A stretch of 64,000 nucleotides of DNA, from contig NZ_JAHKRS010000006.1 of the NCBI RefSeq assembly GCF_018863235.1, positions 171,440-235,439 of the forward strand. The letters run 5' to 3'. The translations under genes were made by a program, and so were the position numbers. Numbering within the stretch: position 1 is the stretch's first letter; the number at the start of each line of letters is the position of its first letter. The notes beneath the pieces are model-generated. The model was not told the DNA's origin, searched no databases, and saw only the letters and a program-made list of their open reading frames with translations. Shown in pieces: positions 54,943 through 63,769 of the stretch. Origin of the DNA: Pseudomaricurvus albidus. GTDB taxonomy: Bacteria; Pseudomonadota; Gammaproteobacteria; Pseudomonadales; Cellvibrionaceae.

Positions 54943-57150
54943 GTGATTTTATTTAAACCTCAAAGCAAGGTTCAGAAAGACCGAAAGGTCATGCACGACA
55001 CCGACTCCCGCCTGGCGAAATTCAGCGGTCGGGGGCTTATCGTCAATGTCTTTACGTATTTTCTCTGTCTGTCGATAGGCGATCTCACCAGTATTGCTCC
55101 AACAACGACGGTGGCACTGACGACAGGCTTGATCATTACCGCCCTGATCAGAGGTTTTTTTCTCGCCCGGTTCGAGCAGATTTATTCAACCGGACCCTCC
55201 CGCTGGAGAACGATGTTCTTCATTGCCACGCTGATTGGTGCAAGCTGGTGGAGCGTTATATTGGTTGTTTCAACTCTGACCCTGGGCATGAGTGGCGAAA
55301 CACCTCTTCTGTGGTTTTATACCATTATCTTCTTCGCAACGACCATTCATGCGACTTCCCCTTATCGCGTTTTTAGCCAGGTGTACCTGCTGATAACACT
55401 GTTACCGCCTGTGTTTGCCGCTTTTTATGTCGGTGGCGTTCAGAGCTATACGTACAGTGTGATGATGCTAATCTTCCTCGGACTGCTTTTGCATCTGGTC
55501 AATTCTTTGTGCCACGGTTACTGGGAACGCCTGGAAGCGAATTACGCACTAAAGCAAAAAACCATCAGTCTTGAAGTTGAGAAAAGAGGCATTGACGCCT
55601 CTGTTGACCTTAACTCTCAGTTTTTAGTCAATCTGGGGCACGAATTTCGAACCTCGCTTAACGATATCCTCGGCGGTTTATCGTTGCTGACAGACAGCAA
55701 ACTGGACTCTCATCAACACGAGCTGTTACAACTCGCACAGAAAGCTGGTGAGCGGCAGCTGGATCTGGTAAACAATATTGTCGATTTTTCGAGAATCACC
55801 AATCGAACGTTGATTCTGGACCACAGTGTGTTCAATCTACGCTCACAGCTGGAGCTTTGGATTACAGATATTGCAGTCAACGCACATCAGCAAGCCGTCG
55901 AAATCGATTACGACATGCACTATGAAGTACCACTGCGAGTTCATGGAGACGCCAAGCGTATTGGGCAGATTTTCAAAAACCTTCTCAATAATGCCGTGCA
56001 GTTTTCAGAGCATGGCAACGTGTTCATTGACATCGATTTTAAGCGAGAAAGCGAGAAGGGGGGATGTCTCGAAGTACTTATAGTTGATCGATCCAGCTCG
56101 GTCCGAACCGTTAACCAAGATGCTACAGAAGCAGATAACGGGGCTCGCACCAAAGGCTTGTGGTTTACGATCTGTAAGGGCCTGTCTGAGTGCATGAACG
56201 GCTCAATTGATGTGGACAGTGCTCCAGGTAAAGAAACTCAATACCGTCTTCGCCTGCCCCTGGTAGCCGCTCAGCAATCCATCAGCATAAACAGTCAACC
56301 AAAGTTACGTGACAAAAAGGTGTTGGTGATCGCGCCTGAACTTCCCGTGGGTCGCTTTCATCTGGAGGAAATGCAAGAGTGGGGGATGATTCTCAATCAT
56401 GCACCTGACTATGAAGCGGCCTATCAGAAATTGCTCGATGCGCATGAGAAAGGCACACCATACAACATGGTGCTTGTTAATCTTTTTCAGAATGTTGATG
56501 CACCCCTGTCTTTCTCCCAAAGACTGCTAACGCAGTTTCATGAGCACCCGATCCCGCAGGTTTACTTGCTGTCTTATAATCATTTGAACGAGAGGTCTGT
56601 TCGGCTCCTGGTAGACGAGAACGAGAGCGTCTCTTTTCACTATCGACCCATTTCACCTCAGAGTTTTCACGACCTGATCGCATTTAATCTGCTCGGCAAG
56701 CCTATAGCCGATGAACAAGTACTCAATCAGGAACATTTAGGGGCCGAGGATTTTAGTGTGCTCGTGGTTGATGATCACCGCGTCAACCAAATGGTAGCGC
56801 AGGGCATGCTAAAAAAGCTGGGATATCATGTCAGGCTGGCGGGAAATGGGCTGGAAGCTCTTCAGGAGTTTCAGAATCGTCAGATTGATCTAATATTGAT
56901 GGATTGTCAGATGCCAGAAATGGATGGCTTTGAAACCACACGGCGTATTCGTCAAATAGAAAGTGAAAATGCCAGCAATCAACGTACACCAATCATAGCC
57001 ATGACCGCTCACGTAGGAGATGAAGACCAATCTCAGTGTTTTGCCTGTGGCATGGATGATTACATTGCTAAACCTGTGAAATACGATACTTTGCAGGGCC
57101 ACCTTTTGCGATGGCTGGGAAACAGTATCAATGACGAAGAACTGACCTGA
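54943..57150 (+). CDS. Hybrid histidine kinase with degenerate ATP site
   Basis: A 735-aa hybrid sensor. About six transmembrane helices occupy 30-190 without a large periplasmic domain. The HisKA domain has His233 in LGHEFRTSLND. The HATPase domain has an N box (NLLNNAVQFS, 346-355), but the G1 box reads VDRSSSVR (381-388) instead of D-x-G-x-G, and the G2 box reads KGLWFTICKGL. Residues 456-585 look like a receiver fold lacking the acidic pair and the phospho-aspartate (LVNLFQN). The C-terminal receiver is intact: Asp610/Asp611, Asp654 and Lys710. Autokinase activity is therefore doubtful while the last receiver can be phosphorylated. It starts with GTG at 54943; ATG at 54991 is an alternative. 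Confidence 0.87.
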   Translation: MILFKPQSKVQKDRKVMHDTDSRLAKFSGRGLIVNVFTYFLCLSIGDLTSIAPTTTVALTTGLIITALIRGFFLARFEQIYSTGPSRWRTMFFIATLIGASWWSVILVVSTLTLGMSGETPLLWFYTIIFFATTIHATSPYRVFSQVYLLITLLPPVFAAFYVGGVQSYTYSVMMLIFLGLLLHLVNSLCHGYWERLEANYALKQKTISLEVEKRGIDASVDLNSQFLVNLGHEFRTSLNDILGGLSLLTDSKLDSHQHELLQLAQKAGERQLDLVNNIVDFSRITNRTLILDHSVFNLRSQLELWITDIAVNAHQQAVEIDYDMHYEVPLRVHGDAKRIGQIFKNLLNNAVQFSEHGNVFIDIDFKRESEKGGCLEVLIVDRSSSVRTVNQDATEADNGARTKGLWFTICKGLSECMNGSIDVDSAPGKETQYRLRLPLVAAQQSISINSQPKLRDKKVLVIAPELPVGRFHLEEMQEWGMILNHAPDYEAAYQKLLDAHEKGTPYNMVLVNLFQNVDAPLSFSQRLLTQFHEHPIPQVYLLSYNHLNERSVRLLVDENESVSFHYRPISPQSFHDLIAFNLLGKPIADEQVLNQEHLGAEDFSVLVVDDHRVNQMVAQGMLKKLGYHVRLAGNGLEALQEFQNRQIDLILMDCQMPEMDGFETTRRIRQIESENASNQRTPIIAMTAHVGDEDQSQCFACGMDDYIAKPVKYDTLQGHLLRWLGNSINDEELT

Positions 57151-57167
57151 TAGCGTTAGCTAACCTT

Positions 57168-57830
57168 TCATTTTTGCAAGCTTCCTTTCAGATCAGTTAG
57201 CTTCTCATTTGTAAACAACCCGGGAAGAATCGTCCGTCGACGCAGATACAAGAGGAAGAGGGCGAGGGATAAATAAATGGCGGGTTCGATCCATCCACTT
57301 TTCACTGACCACCAAAAATGGATGCTGGCCAATACAACAATTAAATAAATTGTACGGTGGAGTTTCTTCCAGTTTTTACCCATTGAACGGAGTATCTTTG
57401 GGATAGAAGTGACTGCCAGTGCTAACAATAAAAACAGAGCCACAAAACCCACGACAATGTACGTTCTGGTTACCAGTTCTTCGCCAATCAGAGACCAGTC
57501 AAACCCCAGATCCAGCGCCAACCAAGTTACAAAATGAAGGCTGGCCCACACAAAGCACCACAACCCAAGTGGTCTTCGCAACCGCACCAACAAACCAAAC
57601 TTTAAAGCTTTGGCTAGCGGTGAGACGCACAAGGTCAACAGCAAAAGGCGCAGGGCACCCATTCCAAGAAAATGAATGAGCTCTTTGACAGGGTCTGCCC
57701 CAAGTGCCCCTTGAGGAACTGCCCAGAATAACCAAAGCAAAGGAAGAAAAGCGCCAACGTGAACTACGATACGCAAAGTCAGAGACGTTTTCTTGCCCGG
57801 CCTGAACCCTTTCACCAGTGTGACTCCCAT
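57168..57830 (-). CDS. msrQ: Heme-binding membrane subunit MsrQ
   Basis: A 220-aa inner-membrane b-type cytochrome, the electron donor to the periplasmic methionine sulfoxide reductase MsrP. Six hydrophobic helices are visible, with heme-ligand histidines in the HFLGMGALRLLLL region, FVWASLHFVTW, and WKKLHRTIYLIVVLASIHFWW. Length matches E. coli MsrQ (211 aa). It starts 21 bp after the msrP stop codon and is cotranscribed. It converges on the hybrid kinase gene with a 17-bp gap. Electrons come from the quinone pool or a flavin reductase. Confidence 0.95.
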   Translation of the reverse strand: MGVTLVKGFRPGKKTSLTLRIVVHVGAFLPLLWLFWAVPQGALGADPVKELIHFLGMGALRLLLLTLCVSPLAKALKFGLLVRLRRPLGLWCFVWASLHFVTWLALDLGFDWSLIGEELVTRTYIVVGFVALFLLLALAVTSIPKILRSMGKNWKKLHRTIYLIVVLASIHFWWSVKSGWIEPAIYLSLALFLLYLRRRTILPGLFTNEKLTDLKGSLQK

Positions 57831-57851
57831 ACCCTCATAGTATTCTTCATA

Positions 57852-58862
57852 CTAATAGTATTTTTTCAAATCCATACCTGAATATAATGAAGCTACCTGT
57901 TCAGCGTAGCCATTAAACATCAGTGTCTTTTGTCGAGTAGAGGAGAACGGGCCGCCTTCACCAATAAAACGCTCACTGGCTTGTGACCAACGTGGATGAT
58001 CAACCTCAGGGTTAACATTGGCATAAAAACCATACTCATGGGGTGCCAACAGGTTCCAGGATGTTGGAGGTTGCTTTTCCGTAAGACGAATTTTGACAAT
58101 TGACTTGATCCCTTTGAAGCCGTACTTCCAGGGTACAACCAAACGTACTGGAGCCCCATTCTGAGTCGGTAATGTTTTACCGTAGAGACCTACAGCCAGG
58201 ATAGTTAGAGGGTGCATCGCTTCATCTATGCGCAAGCCTTCAACATACGGGTAGGCGATGCCACCGCCGAAGTGACGAGATCTTTGACCCGGCATTTGTT
58301 TTGGGTCATAGAGTGTTTCGAATGCTACGTACTTGGCTCGACTTGTGGGCTTGAATTTTTTAAGCAGAGTGTTCAATTCCAAGCCTAACCAGGGGATAAC
58401 CATTGACCAGGCTTCTACGCAACGCATGCGATAGATACGCTCCTCCAGATTGGATTGTTGCATCAATTCCCACACATCAACCACGCCGGGGTTTTCAACT
58501 TCCCCTTCAATGGTTAATGTCCAAGGCTCTGTTTTAAGGTGTTGGCTATTTTCTGCCGGATCTGTTTTGGACGTACCGAACTCATAAAAATTATTGTGGT
58601 TAATAACTTTCGGCTCGGGTGTTAACGATAAATCTGTTGGTTTATCTGGACGGTATTCCAAAGGCTTTCTGGGAGCCTGAGGCACTTCAGAAGCAGAGCC
58701 CCCCAAAAGATTATCCAGAAAGCCGGCCTGGGAAGGCATGGCCAGGCCCGATGCTGTCACTATGCCGAAACTTTTTAAAATGGAACGGCGGTTAAGATAG
58801 ATATTTTCAGGCGTTACGCTGTTTTCAGCAATTTCATGTGAAACTCGTTTTTTGATCAGCAT
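57852..58862 (-). CDS. msrP: Periplasmic methionine sulfoxide reductase MsrP
   Basis: A 336-aa molybdopterin enzyme that repairs oxidised methionines in periplasmic proteins. The N-terminus carries a twin-arginine signal ([11 protein letters not shown], Arg25-Arg26) with cleavage near AMPSQA. The molybdenum ligand is Cys148 in [41 protein letters not shown] and [20 protein letters not shown] match the E. coli enzyme (334 aa). The ATG at 58862 is preceded by GGTGA and gives the correct signal length. It is the first gene of the msrPQ operon. Confidence 0.96.
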   Translation of the reverse strand: MLIKKRVSHEIAENSVTPENIYLNRRSILKSFGIVTASGLAMPSQAGFLDNLLGGSASEVPQAPRKPLEYRPDKPTDLSLTPEPKVINHNNFYEFGTSKTDPAENSQHLKTEPWTLTIEGEVENPGVVDVWELMQQSNLEERIYRMRCVEAWSMVIPWLGLELNTLLKKFKPTSRAKYVAFETLYDPKQMPGQRSRHFGGGIAYPYVEGLRIDEAMHPLTILAVGLYGKTLPTQNGAPVRLVVPWKYGFKGIKSIVKIRLTEKQPPTSWNLLAPHEYGFYANVNPEVDHPRWSQASERFIGEGGPFSSTRQKTLMFNGYAEQVASLYSGMDLKKYY

Positions 58863-58993
58863 TCTGTCACCACTTCCATCCATGATACGTTAAGCAAGCG
58901 TGTCTCTCGTACTGCTACGAGAAGCACGACTTGGATATTTAAGGATTAGACGTCAGTTATGCTGATTTGTTACGCTTTCAATTAAAATAAAGA

Positions 58994-59812
58994 TCAATCA
59001 ACTGAAAATTCAGCCCAAATTGGGGCATGATCGGAGGGCTTTTCCATAGCTCTTACATCATAATCGACACCAGCTGACTTACAGCGTGACAACAGGCTGT
59101 CAGACGTCAGAATCATATCGATGCGAAGCCCCCTGCGAGGTTCACGCTCAAAGCCTTTACTGCGATAGTCAAACCAGCTGAATACCTGATTCTCTTCGGG
59201 ATGCAGATATCTGAATGTGTCACTCAGCCCCCAACTGCAAAGCCGAGAGAACCACTGACGTTCTTCGGGTTGAAAACTGCATTTGCCGGTTCTCAGCCAA
59301 CGCTTGCGATTGTCCTCGCCAATACCAATATCAAGATCTGTTGGGGAGATGTTCAGGTCTCCCATAACGACGACCTGTTCGTTCGCGTTGCAATATTCCT
59401 CCAGGAAAATCTGTAAATCTGCGTAAAACGCTCTCTTGTTTGGATACTTTACAGGGTGATCAATTGATTCACCCTGAGGGAAATACCCGTTGATAACGGT
59501 CAAAGTACCCCCCATGGGGGATTCGACTTTGGCAGCGACAAAACGCTTCTGTGCTTCCTCTGTGTCAGTGGGATAGCCTTTATGTGTCTCGATAAAGGGT
59601 AAACGAGAGAGTAGAGCGACGCCGTAATGTGTTTTTTGACCGTGAAAGAGGACCTCGTAACCCATTTGACGAATCTCTTCGACAGGGAATTCAGAGTCCT
59701 GAACCTTGGTTTCCTGAAGACCGATCAGTGCCGGTGCATGGCGATCGATAATAGCCTGCAACTGATGCAGACGCATTCGAATACTGTTTACATTAAACGA
59801 CACAATTTTCAT
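58994..59812 (-). CDS. xthA: Exodeoxyribonuclease III
   Basis: A 272-aa AP endonuclease/3'-5' exonuclease of base-excision repair. The typical order of motifs is seen: [29 protein letters not shown] (metal-binding Glu), [27 protein letters not shown] (Asp/Asn), [34 protein letters not shown] with the catalytic histidine. Length matches E. coli XthA (268 aa). The ATG at 59812 is the family start. It is transcribed alone, after the prc terminator, in the same direction as prc. Confidence 0.96.
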   Translation of the reverse strand: MKIVSFNVNSIRMRLHQLQAIIDRHAPALIGLQETKVQDSEFPVEEIRQMGYEVLFHGQKTHYGVALLSRLPFIETHKGYPTDTEEAQKRFVAAKVESPMGGTLTVINGYFPQGESIDHPVKYPNKRAFYADLQIFLEEYCNANEQVVVMGDLNISPTDLDIGIGEDNRKRWLRTGKCSFQPEERQWFSRLCSWGLSDTFRYLHPEENQVFSWFDYRSKGFEREPRRGLRIDMILTSDSLLSRCKSAGVDYDVRAMEKPSDHAPIWAEFSVD

Positions 59813-59844
59813 CGGGTGTTAAAAGTCCTTAGCGAATAAACAAA

Positions 59845-59871
59845 AAAAAGCCAGCCCATGGCTGGCTTTTT
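59845..59871 (-). terminator. Intrinsic terminator of prc
   Basis: AAAAAGCCAGC, CCATG, GCTGGCTTTTT. On the minus strand the stem is followed by eight T. It starts 14 bp after the prc stop. Confidence 0.93.
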
Positions 59872-59884
59872 ACAAAGGGGCCAA

Positions 59885-62011
59885 CTAGAAATTGGCGACT
59901 TGATCTGGTGTCTGTTTACCAAGTAGATTGATGACATCAATCAAGATATATCCAGCTTCAGAGAGAAGGGCATCATCATCAGTGTTTAAATCATTCACCG
60001 AGTTGGCCTCTTCGATACGTTCCTCATTTTCGGCCTTTTGCTCTTCTTCCAATTCTTTTTCGGTCTTCAATAGCTCAAGACCTTTTGCCTCACGACGTTC
60101 ATTCTCAAGAGCGAGTGACCTTGCCTCACGAGCCTTCTGCTCTTCGATACGCTCCTGTTCATTCAGCGACAATTCGGTACGAGCTTTATTTTCGTTCATG
60201 GTTTCGACCTGTTTATTGAGATAAACAAAGTCGGGATCTTTCAGCTTTCGAACATCGTATCGCTTAATGACATCCCCCAGAATGGAGTCGAAGTTGTAGT
60301 AAGACTCGTGTGGAACTGGGTGAATCTGATCCCAGGGGAGGGCAGTATCATAGGAGCTTTCACCCACCTGATCGGCATCAACAAGGAAGGGGAATGTAAC
60401 ATCAGGTATAACACCTCTGTGTTGCGTGCTTCCGCCAGATACCCGATAAAACTTTGACTCGGTAATCTTGAGTTGACCTGAGTAGACAGGGGTCAGGGAC
60501 TGCACGGTACCCTTGCCGAAAGTCTGCGTGCCCACAATCAAGCCACGCTTGTAGTCCTGAATTGCTCCAGCAAAAATCTCTGATGCTGATGCACTCAGAC
60601 GATTGGTCAGAACCACCAAAGGCCCTCGATAAACCGCTCGATGACGTGAGCGGTAATTACGTGAAATGGTTTGACTGGTTTGACGAATCTGAACCACAGG
60701 TCCTTGATCGATAAACAGGTCAGTTAACGTTGTGGCTTCCTGTAGGGAGCCGCCGCCATTATTTCGTAAATCAATGACCAGTCCGTCGATGTTTTCCTGC
60801 TCGAGTTCTTTGAGCAGGCGGTATACATCTTTTGTGGTGCTTTTATAGCTGGGATCACGCCGACGATAAGCTTCAAAGTCGATATAAAATGCAGGCACAT
60901 TAATCACGCCGACCTTGTAGACTTTATCGCCATCAGTCAGTTCCATTATGCCTTTTTTGGCAGCCTGTTCTTCAAGCTTTACCTTGTCGCGGCTGATACG
61001 TATTTCTTTATTGGGGGTATTGCCGGCAGTTTCTCCGGGAATGACCTTCAGCCTCACCACAGTATTCTGCGGGCCACGAATCAACTTTACGACGTCATCC
61101 AGTCGCCATCCGACGACATCTACCATATCGCCATCATCCCCCTGGCCGACGGCAACAATTTTATCTGCCGGTTTCAATTCACCCTGTTTTGCAGCAGGGC
61201 CTCCGGTGATCAAACGAACAACCTTGGTGTATTCGTCTTCTGCCTGCAGTACTGCGCCAATTCCCTCAAGGGAAAGCGACATGGAAATGTTGAAGTTTTC
61301 CAGGGTGCGTGGAGACAGATAGCTGGTATGAGGATCGTAGAGCAGGGTGAGGGCGTTGATCATGGCCTCAAACACATCGGAAGAGTCTTCTTGTTCAAGA
61401 CGCGTCAGCTGACTTTTATAGCGGTGAAGGAGCGTTTCCCGGGCCTTTTCAGTTGATTCGTCTGCCAGTTTGAGGCTTAAAATGCTCGCCTTGATTCGTT
61501 TACGCCACATTTCATCAGCGTCTTTTTCGGATTTCGCCCATTGCTGAGAATCACGACCAATGGCAATCGACTCGTCTTTAGAAAAGTCAAATTGGAAGCC
61601 GTCAGGGTCTTCGAGGTTTTTGATCACCCAATTCAGGCGATCATTTGCACGGTTGTAGTACTTTACAAATATGGTGTACCCGGGCTTCAAATCACCCTTG
61701 GGCAAGGTATCGTCCAGGGTTTTGCCGTACTGTTTATGAAATCGGTCGACGTCAGATTGCAGAAAAAACGCTTTGGCAGGATCCAGGCTTTCAAGGTATT
61801 TATCCAACATTTCTTCTGACATCTGGTCATCAAAAGACTTGTTGCGGTAATGGCGCGTGGCCAGCTTATCGATAATATCAACTGCTGTTTTGGATTGTTC
61901 TTCAGTAAATTGAAAGTCGACGGCTTTTCCGTAGCTGGTAAAGGATAACGACAATAAAACGGAAGTTATCAATGGCAGCAGGATACGACGAGGGGCCTGG
62001 AGCATACACAT
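59885..62011 (-). CDS. prc: Carboxy-terminal (tail-specific) protease Prc
   Basis: A 708-aa periplasmic S41 protease of the Prc/Tsp class (E. coli 682 aa). An N-terminal signal peptide (about 1-30) is followed by the helical N-domain, a PDZ domain (about 235-340, LSLEGIGAVLQAEDEYTK and GGPAAKQGELKPADKIVAVG), then the catalytic core. The Ser-Lys dyad is Ser475 in NRLSASASEIF and Lys500 in TFGKGTVQ. A Glu/Lys-rich coiled region (about 605-680) is followed by a short C-terminus. It trims periplasmic proteins with exposed nonpolar C-termini. Two starts are possible: ATG 62011 and ATG 62005, the second having GAGA at better spacing. Confidence 0.96.
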   Translation of the reverse strand: MCMLQAPRRILLPLITSVLLSLSFTSYGKAVDFQFTEEQSKTAVDIIDKLATRHYRNKSFDDQMSEEMLDKYLESLDPAKAFFLQSDVDRFHKQYGKTLDDTLPKGDLKPGYTIFVKYYNRANDRLNWVIKNLEDPDGFQFDFSKDESIAIGRDSQQWAKSEKDADEMWRKRIKASILSLKLADESTEKARETLLHRYKSQLTRLEQEDSSDVFEAMINALTLLYDPHTSYLSPRTLENFNISMSLSLEGIGAVLQAEDEYTKVVRLITGGPAAKQGELKPADKIVAVGQGDDGDMVDVVGWRLDDVVKLIRGPQNTVVRLKVIPGETAGNTPNKEIRISRDKVKLEEQAAKKGIMELTDGDKVYKVGVINVPAFYIDFEAYRRRDPSYKSTTKDVYRLLKELEQENIDGLVIDLRNNGGGSLQEATTLTDLFIDQGPVVQIRQTSQTISRNYRSRHRAVYRGPLVVLTNRLSASASEIFAGAIQDYKRGLIVGTQTFGKGTVQSLTPVYSGQLKITESKFYRVSGGSTQHRGVIPDVTFPFLVDADQVGESSYDTALPWDQIHPVPHESYYNFDSILGDVIKRYDVRKLKDPDFVYLNKQVETMNENKARTELSLNEQERIEEQKAREARSLALENERREAKGLELLKTEKELEEEQKAENEERIEEANSVNDLNTDDDALLSEAGYILIDVINLLGKQTPDQVANF

Positions 62012-62466
62012 TCTCTATCAATCGTGGGATGGGTCAGCAGAGCTGACTTAATTCTTATATACCTAAACATCTGATGGACAGGACAACTATAGCATAGAGC
62101 TTACCCCGAGAAACGGGTAATCCATCCAGATTCACAGGCAGAGAAGCTCAAAATACACATAAAATCAGTCAGTTGCGGTGGTACAAACAGAATCACACGC
62201 AATTTAACATAATATACATTATGCGAAATCATGTAATATAAGTTGTACGGCTTCAACTTAATTTAAGACCTGACTGGGATTTAAAGGTTCCAACGATAAC
62301 AACCTTCTTTAGACGACCATTTAGATGCTTAAGCCTGTAAGACATACTGGTATTCGCCAGTTAGGCACTAATTATTTCCATTGGGAGCTGTGATGATTGC
62401 GTTTTCTCTGGATAATAACGGCACGATGACCACAACTAACCACTGAATAAGGACTTAACGAGGACA
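62012..62466. other. AT-rich boundary region between prc and the KfrA-like gene
   Basis: No convincing gene. CATAAT-ATAC-ATTATG (62208-62223) is an interrupted dyad. A nested hairpin GCCT/AGGC with inner ACTGG/CCAGT lies at 62333-62366. A 17-codon frame at 62393 with GGGAG upstream could be a leader peptide but is too short to support. The rise in AT content relative to prc suggests a change of sequence origin. Confidence 0.4.
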
Positions 62467-62634
62467 ATGCAGATCTTAGATACGCCAGGGACTATGGGAG
62501 CCACTAAGTGGGCAGTTGTCTTGATCGATTTAGTGTTGTTAGTGGGCCTTTTGAATTGGCTGCCTTTTGATAAGCCTTTGAATTACGGCATCAGTCTGTT
62601 GGTGAGGTCCGGCCGGCAAAAGTGTTGGATTTAG
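62467..62634 (+). CDS. 55-aa single-pass membrane peptide (putative)
   Basis: A short frame starting MQILDTPGTMGATKW, with one hydrophobic helix at about residues 15-32 (AVVLIDLVLLVGLLNWL), and a basic C-terminal tail (VRSGRQKCWI). The ATG has GAGGA four nucleotides upstream. The positive tail suggests the C-terminus is cytosolic. No family recognised. The stop lies 41 bp before the 3' end of the convergent KfrA-like gene. Without a clear terminator or homology it could be a chance frame, but the membrane segment and ribosome binding site support it moderately. Confidence 0.45.
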   Translation: MQILDTPGTMGATKWAVVLIDLVLLVGLLNWLPFDKPLNYGISLLVRSGRQKCWI

Positions 62635-62675
62635 CCACTTCGCCTGTAACTAATTGATTTAGTTAATAATATTCT

Positions 62676-63716
62676 TCATTTATCTTTTGCAGATTGATAA
62701 CCATTTTCCTTGTCAGTTGGTTCACCAGTATTTCTATTTTTCTCACTCATTAGCCGGTCAATCATATCTGTTTTGAAGGCTACTTCCGCTTCGAGTTTTG
62801 CACGGTTGACTTGCTCGACCTCCTTCCATGACCTTAGTTTTTCGATATTTTCCTTCAGGCTTTCCAGCTCAATACATTGGGCCTTCATTTTGGTTACCTG
62901 CTCTTCTAACGAGCTTTCCGTTAATGCTAGTGAATCAAATTGCCCTTGGAGTTTGCTGTGTGCGGACTCAAGTGTTACTGCTGTTTTTTGTGCACTCCCA
63001 AGCTCCGCTACCAATCGTCCATTGTCCTTATTTAACTGAGTAATATCAGTTTGTTTGACTGATATCGTTTGGTTAAGTGTACGAATCTCAGCTTGTAGCT
63101 GCTGCACTTGTTGTTCGTGTCTCCGTTGGTCTTGTTCGCGTTGCTCTTTCACTGATTGACGATAGTGTTCCATCGCATCGCGGTTATGACGGTGTTTTTC
63201 TTCCAGTGAGTCAATATGCACCTGCTTTTCGTCCAGGACTGATTTAAGTCTAGCTTCCGCTTGTTGAGTTTCAATTACTTGAGCTTTTAATGCATTTTCG
63301 GAAGCTTGGCGATCGCTCAGCTCGGCTAAAACGTTTGATAGCTCGTGGTCTTTATTCTGTATCTCTGTTTGCGATTTGGCGAGCATATTCTCCAGCTCAC
63401 CAACTTTAGAGATTAGAGTTTTTACCTGTTGATCGTAACGATTTTGGTTCTCGGTAATGATGGTCTGCGCCTCCTCTTTTAAGCAGGAGGCCAGGCGCCC
63501 AACTAGTTCCTTAATGGGCTGACTTAAGAGTACTTCATCGTCCAATCTGGCCGAACTTTCTTCTTCAACTTCCCGTAAGTAACGATGAATTGTGGATTTG
63601 GAGCCTGTGTTACCAAGTTCTACGCGAACGGCATCAATTGAAGGATTCTGCCCTTTATTTAAAACCGCTTCACGCGCCTGTTTTACTAGTGCTTTATTGA
63701 TCCCACCTCTTGCCAT
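62676..63716 (-). CDS. KfrA-like DNA-binding coiled-coil protein
   Basis: A 346-aa protein with the N-terminal KfrA DNA-binding domain (MARGGINKALVKQAREAVL, IDAVRVELGNTGSKSTIHRY, about residues 1-60), followed by a coiled coil that fills most of the rest (about 75-325). This is the layout of plasmid KfrA, an autoregulated DNA-binding protein with a filament-like tail linked to plasmid maintenance. Chromosomal relatives are frequent at the ends of integrated elements. The ATG at 63716 has GAGGTCG upstream. A 31-bp symmetric element 23 bp upstream is a likely self-operator. The gene and its AT-rich flanks differ in character from the core genes to the left, hinting at an element that continues past the window edge. 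Confidence 0.85.
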   Translation of the reverse strand: MARGGINKALVKQAREAVLNKGQNPSIDAVRVELGNTGSKSTIHRYLREVEEESSARLDDEVLLSQPIKELVGRLASCLKEEAQTIITENQNRYDQQVKTLISKVGELENMLAKSQTEIQNKDHELSNVLAELSDRQASENALKAQVIETQQAEARLKSVLDEKQVHIDSLEEKHRHNRDAMEHYRQSVKEQREQDQRRHEQQVQQLQAEIRTLNQTISVKQTDITQLNKDNGRLVAELGSAQKTAVTLESAHSKLQGQFDSLALTESSLEEQVTKMKAQCIELESLKENIEKLRSWKEVEQVNRAKLEAEVAFKTDMIDRLMSEKNRNTGEPTDKENGYQSAKDK

Positions 63717-63738
63717 AACGACCTCTAGCTATTATTTC

Positions 63739-63769
63739 GTACCGTATTACATACCATGTATATACGTAC
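63739..63769. promoter_or_regulatory. Operator-like palindrome of the KfrA-like gene
   Basis: A 31-bp imperfect palindrome with outer GTAC/GTAC ends, CGTAT/ATACG half-sites offset by one base, and a TACAT-N3-ATGTA core. It sits 23 bp upstream of the kfrA-like start codon, where KfrA proteins are known to bind and repress their own promoter. Assignment by position and symmetry. Confidence 0.55.

Noticed and set aside
62393..62446. 17-codon frame with GGGAG as a leader peptide
   Set aside because: Too short, without regulatory codons or a downstream attenuator.
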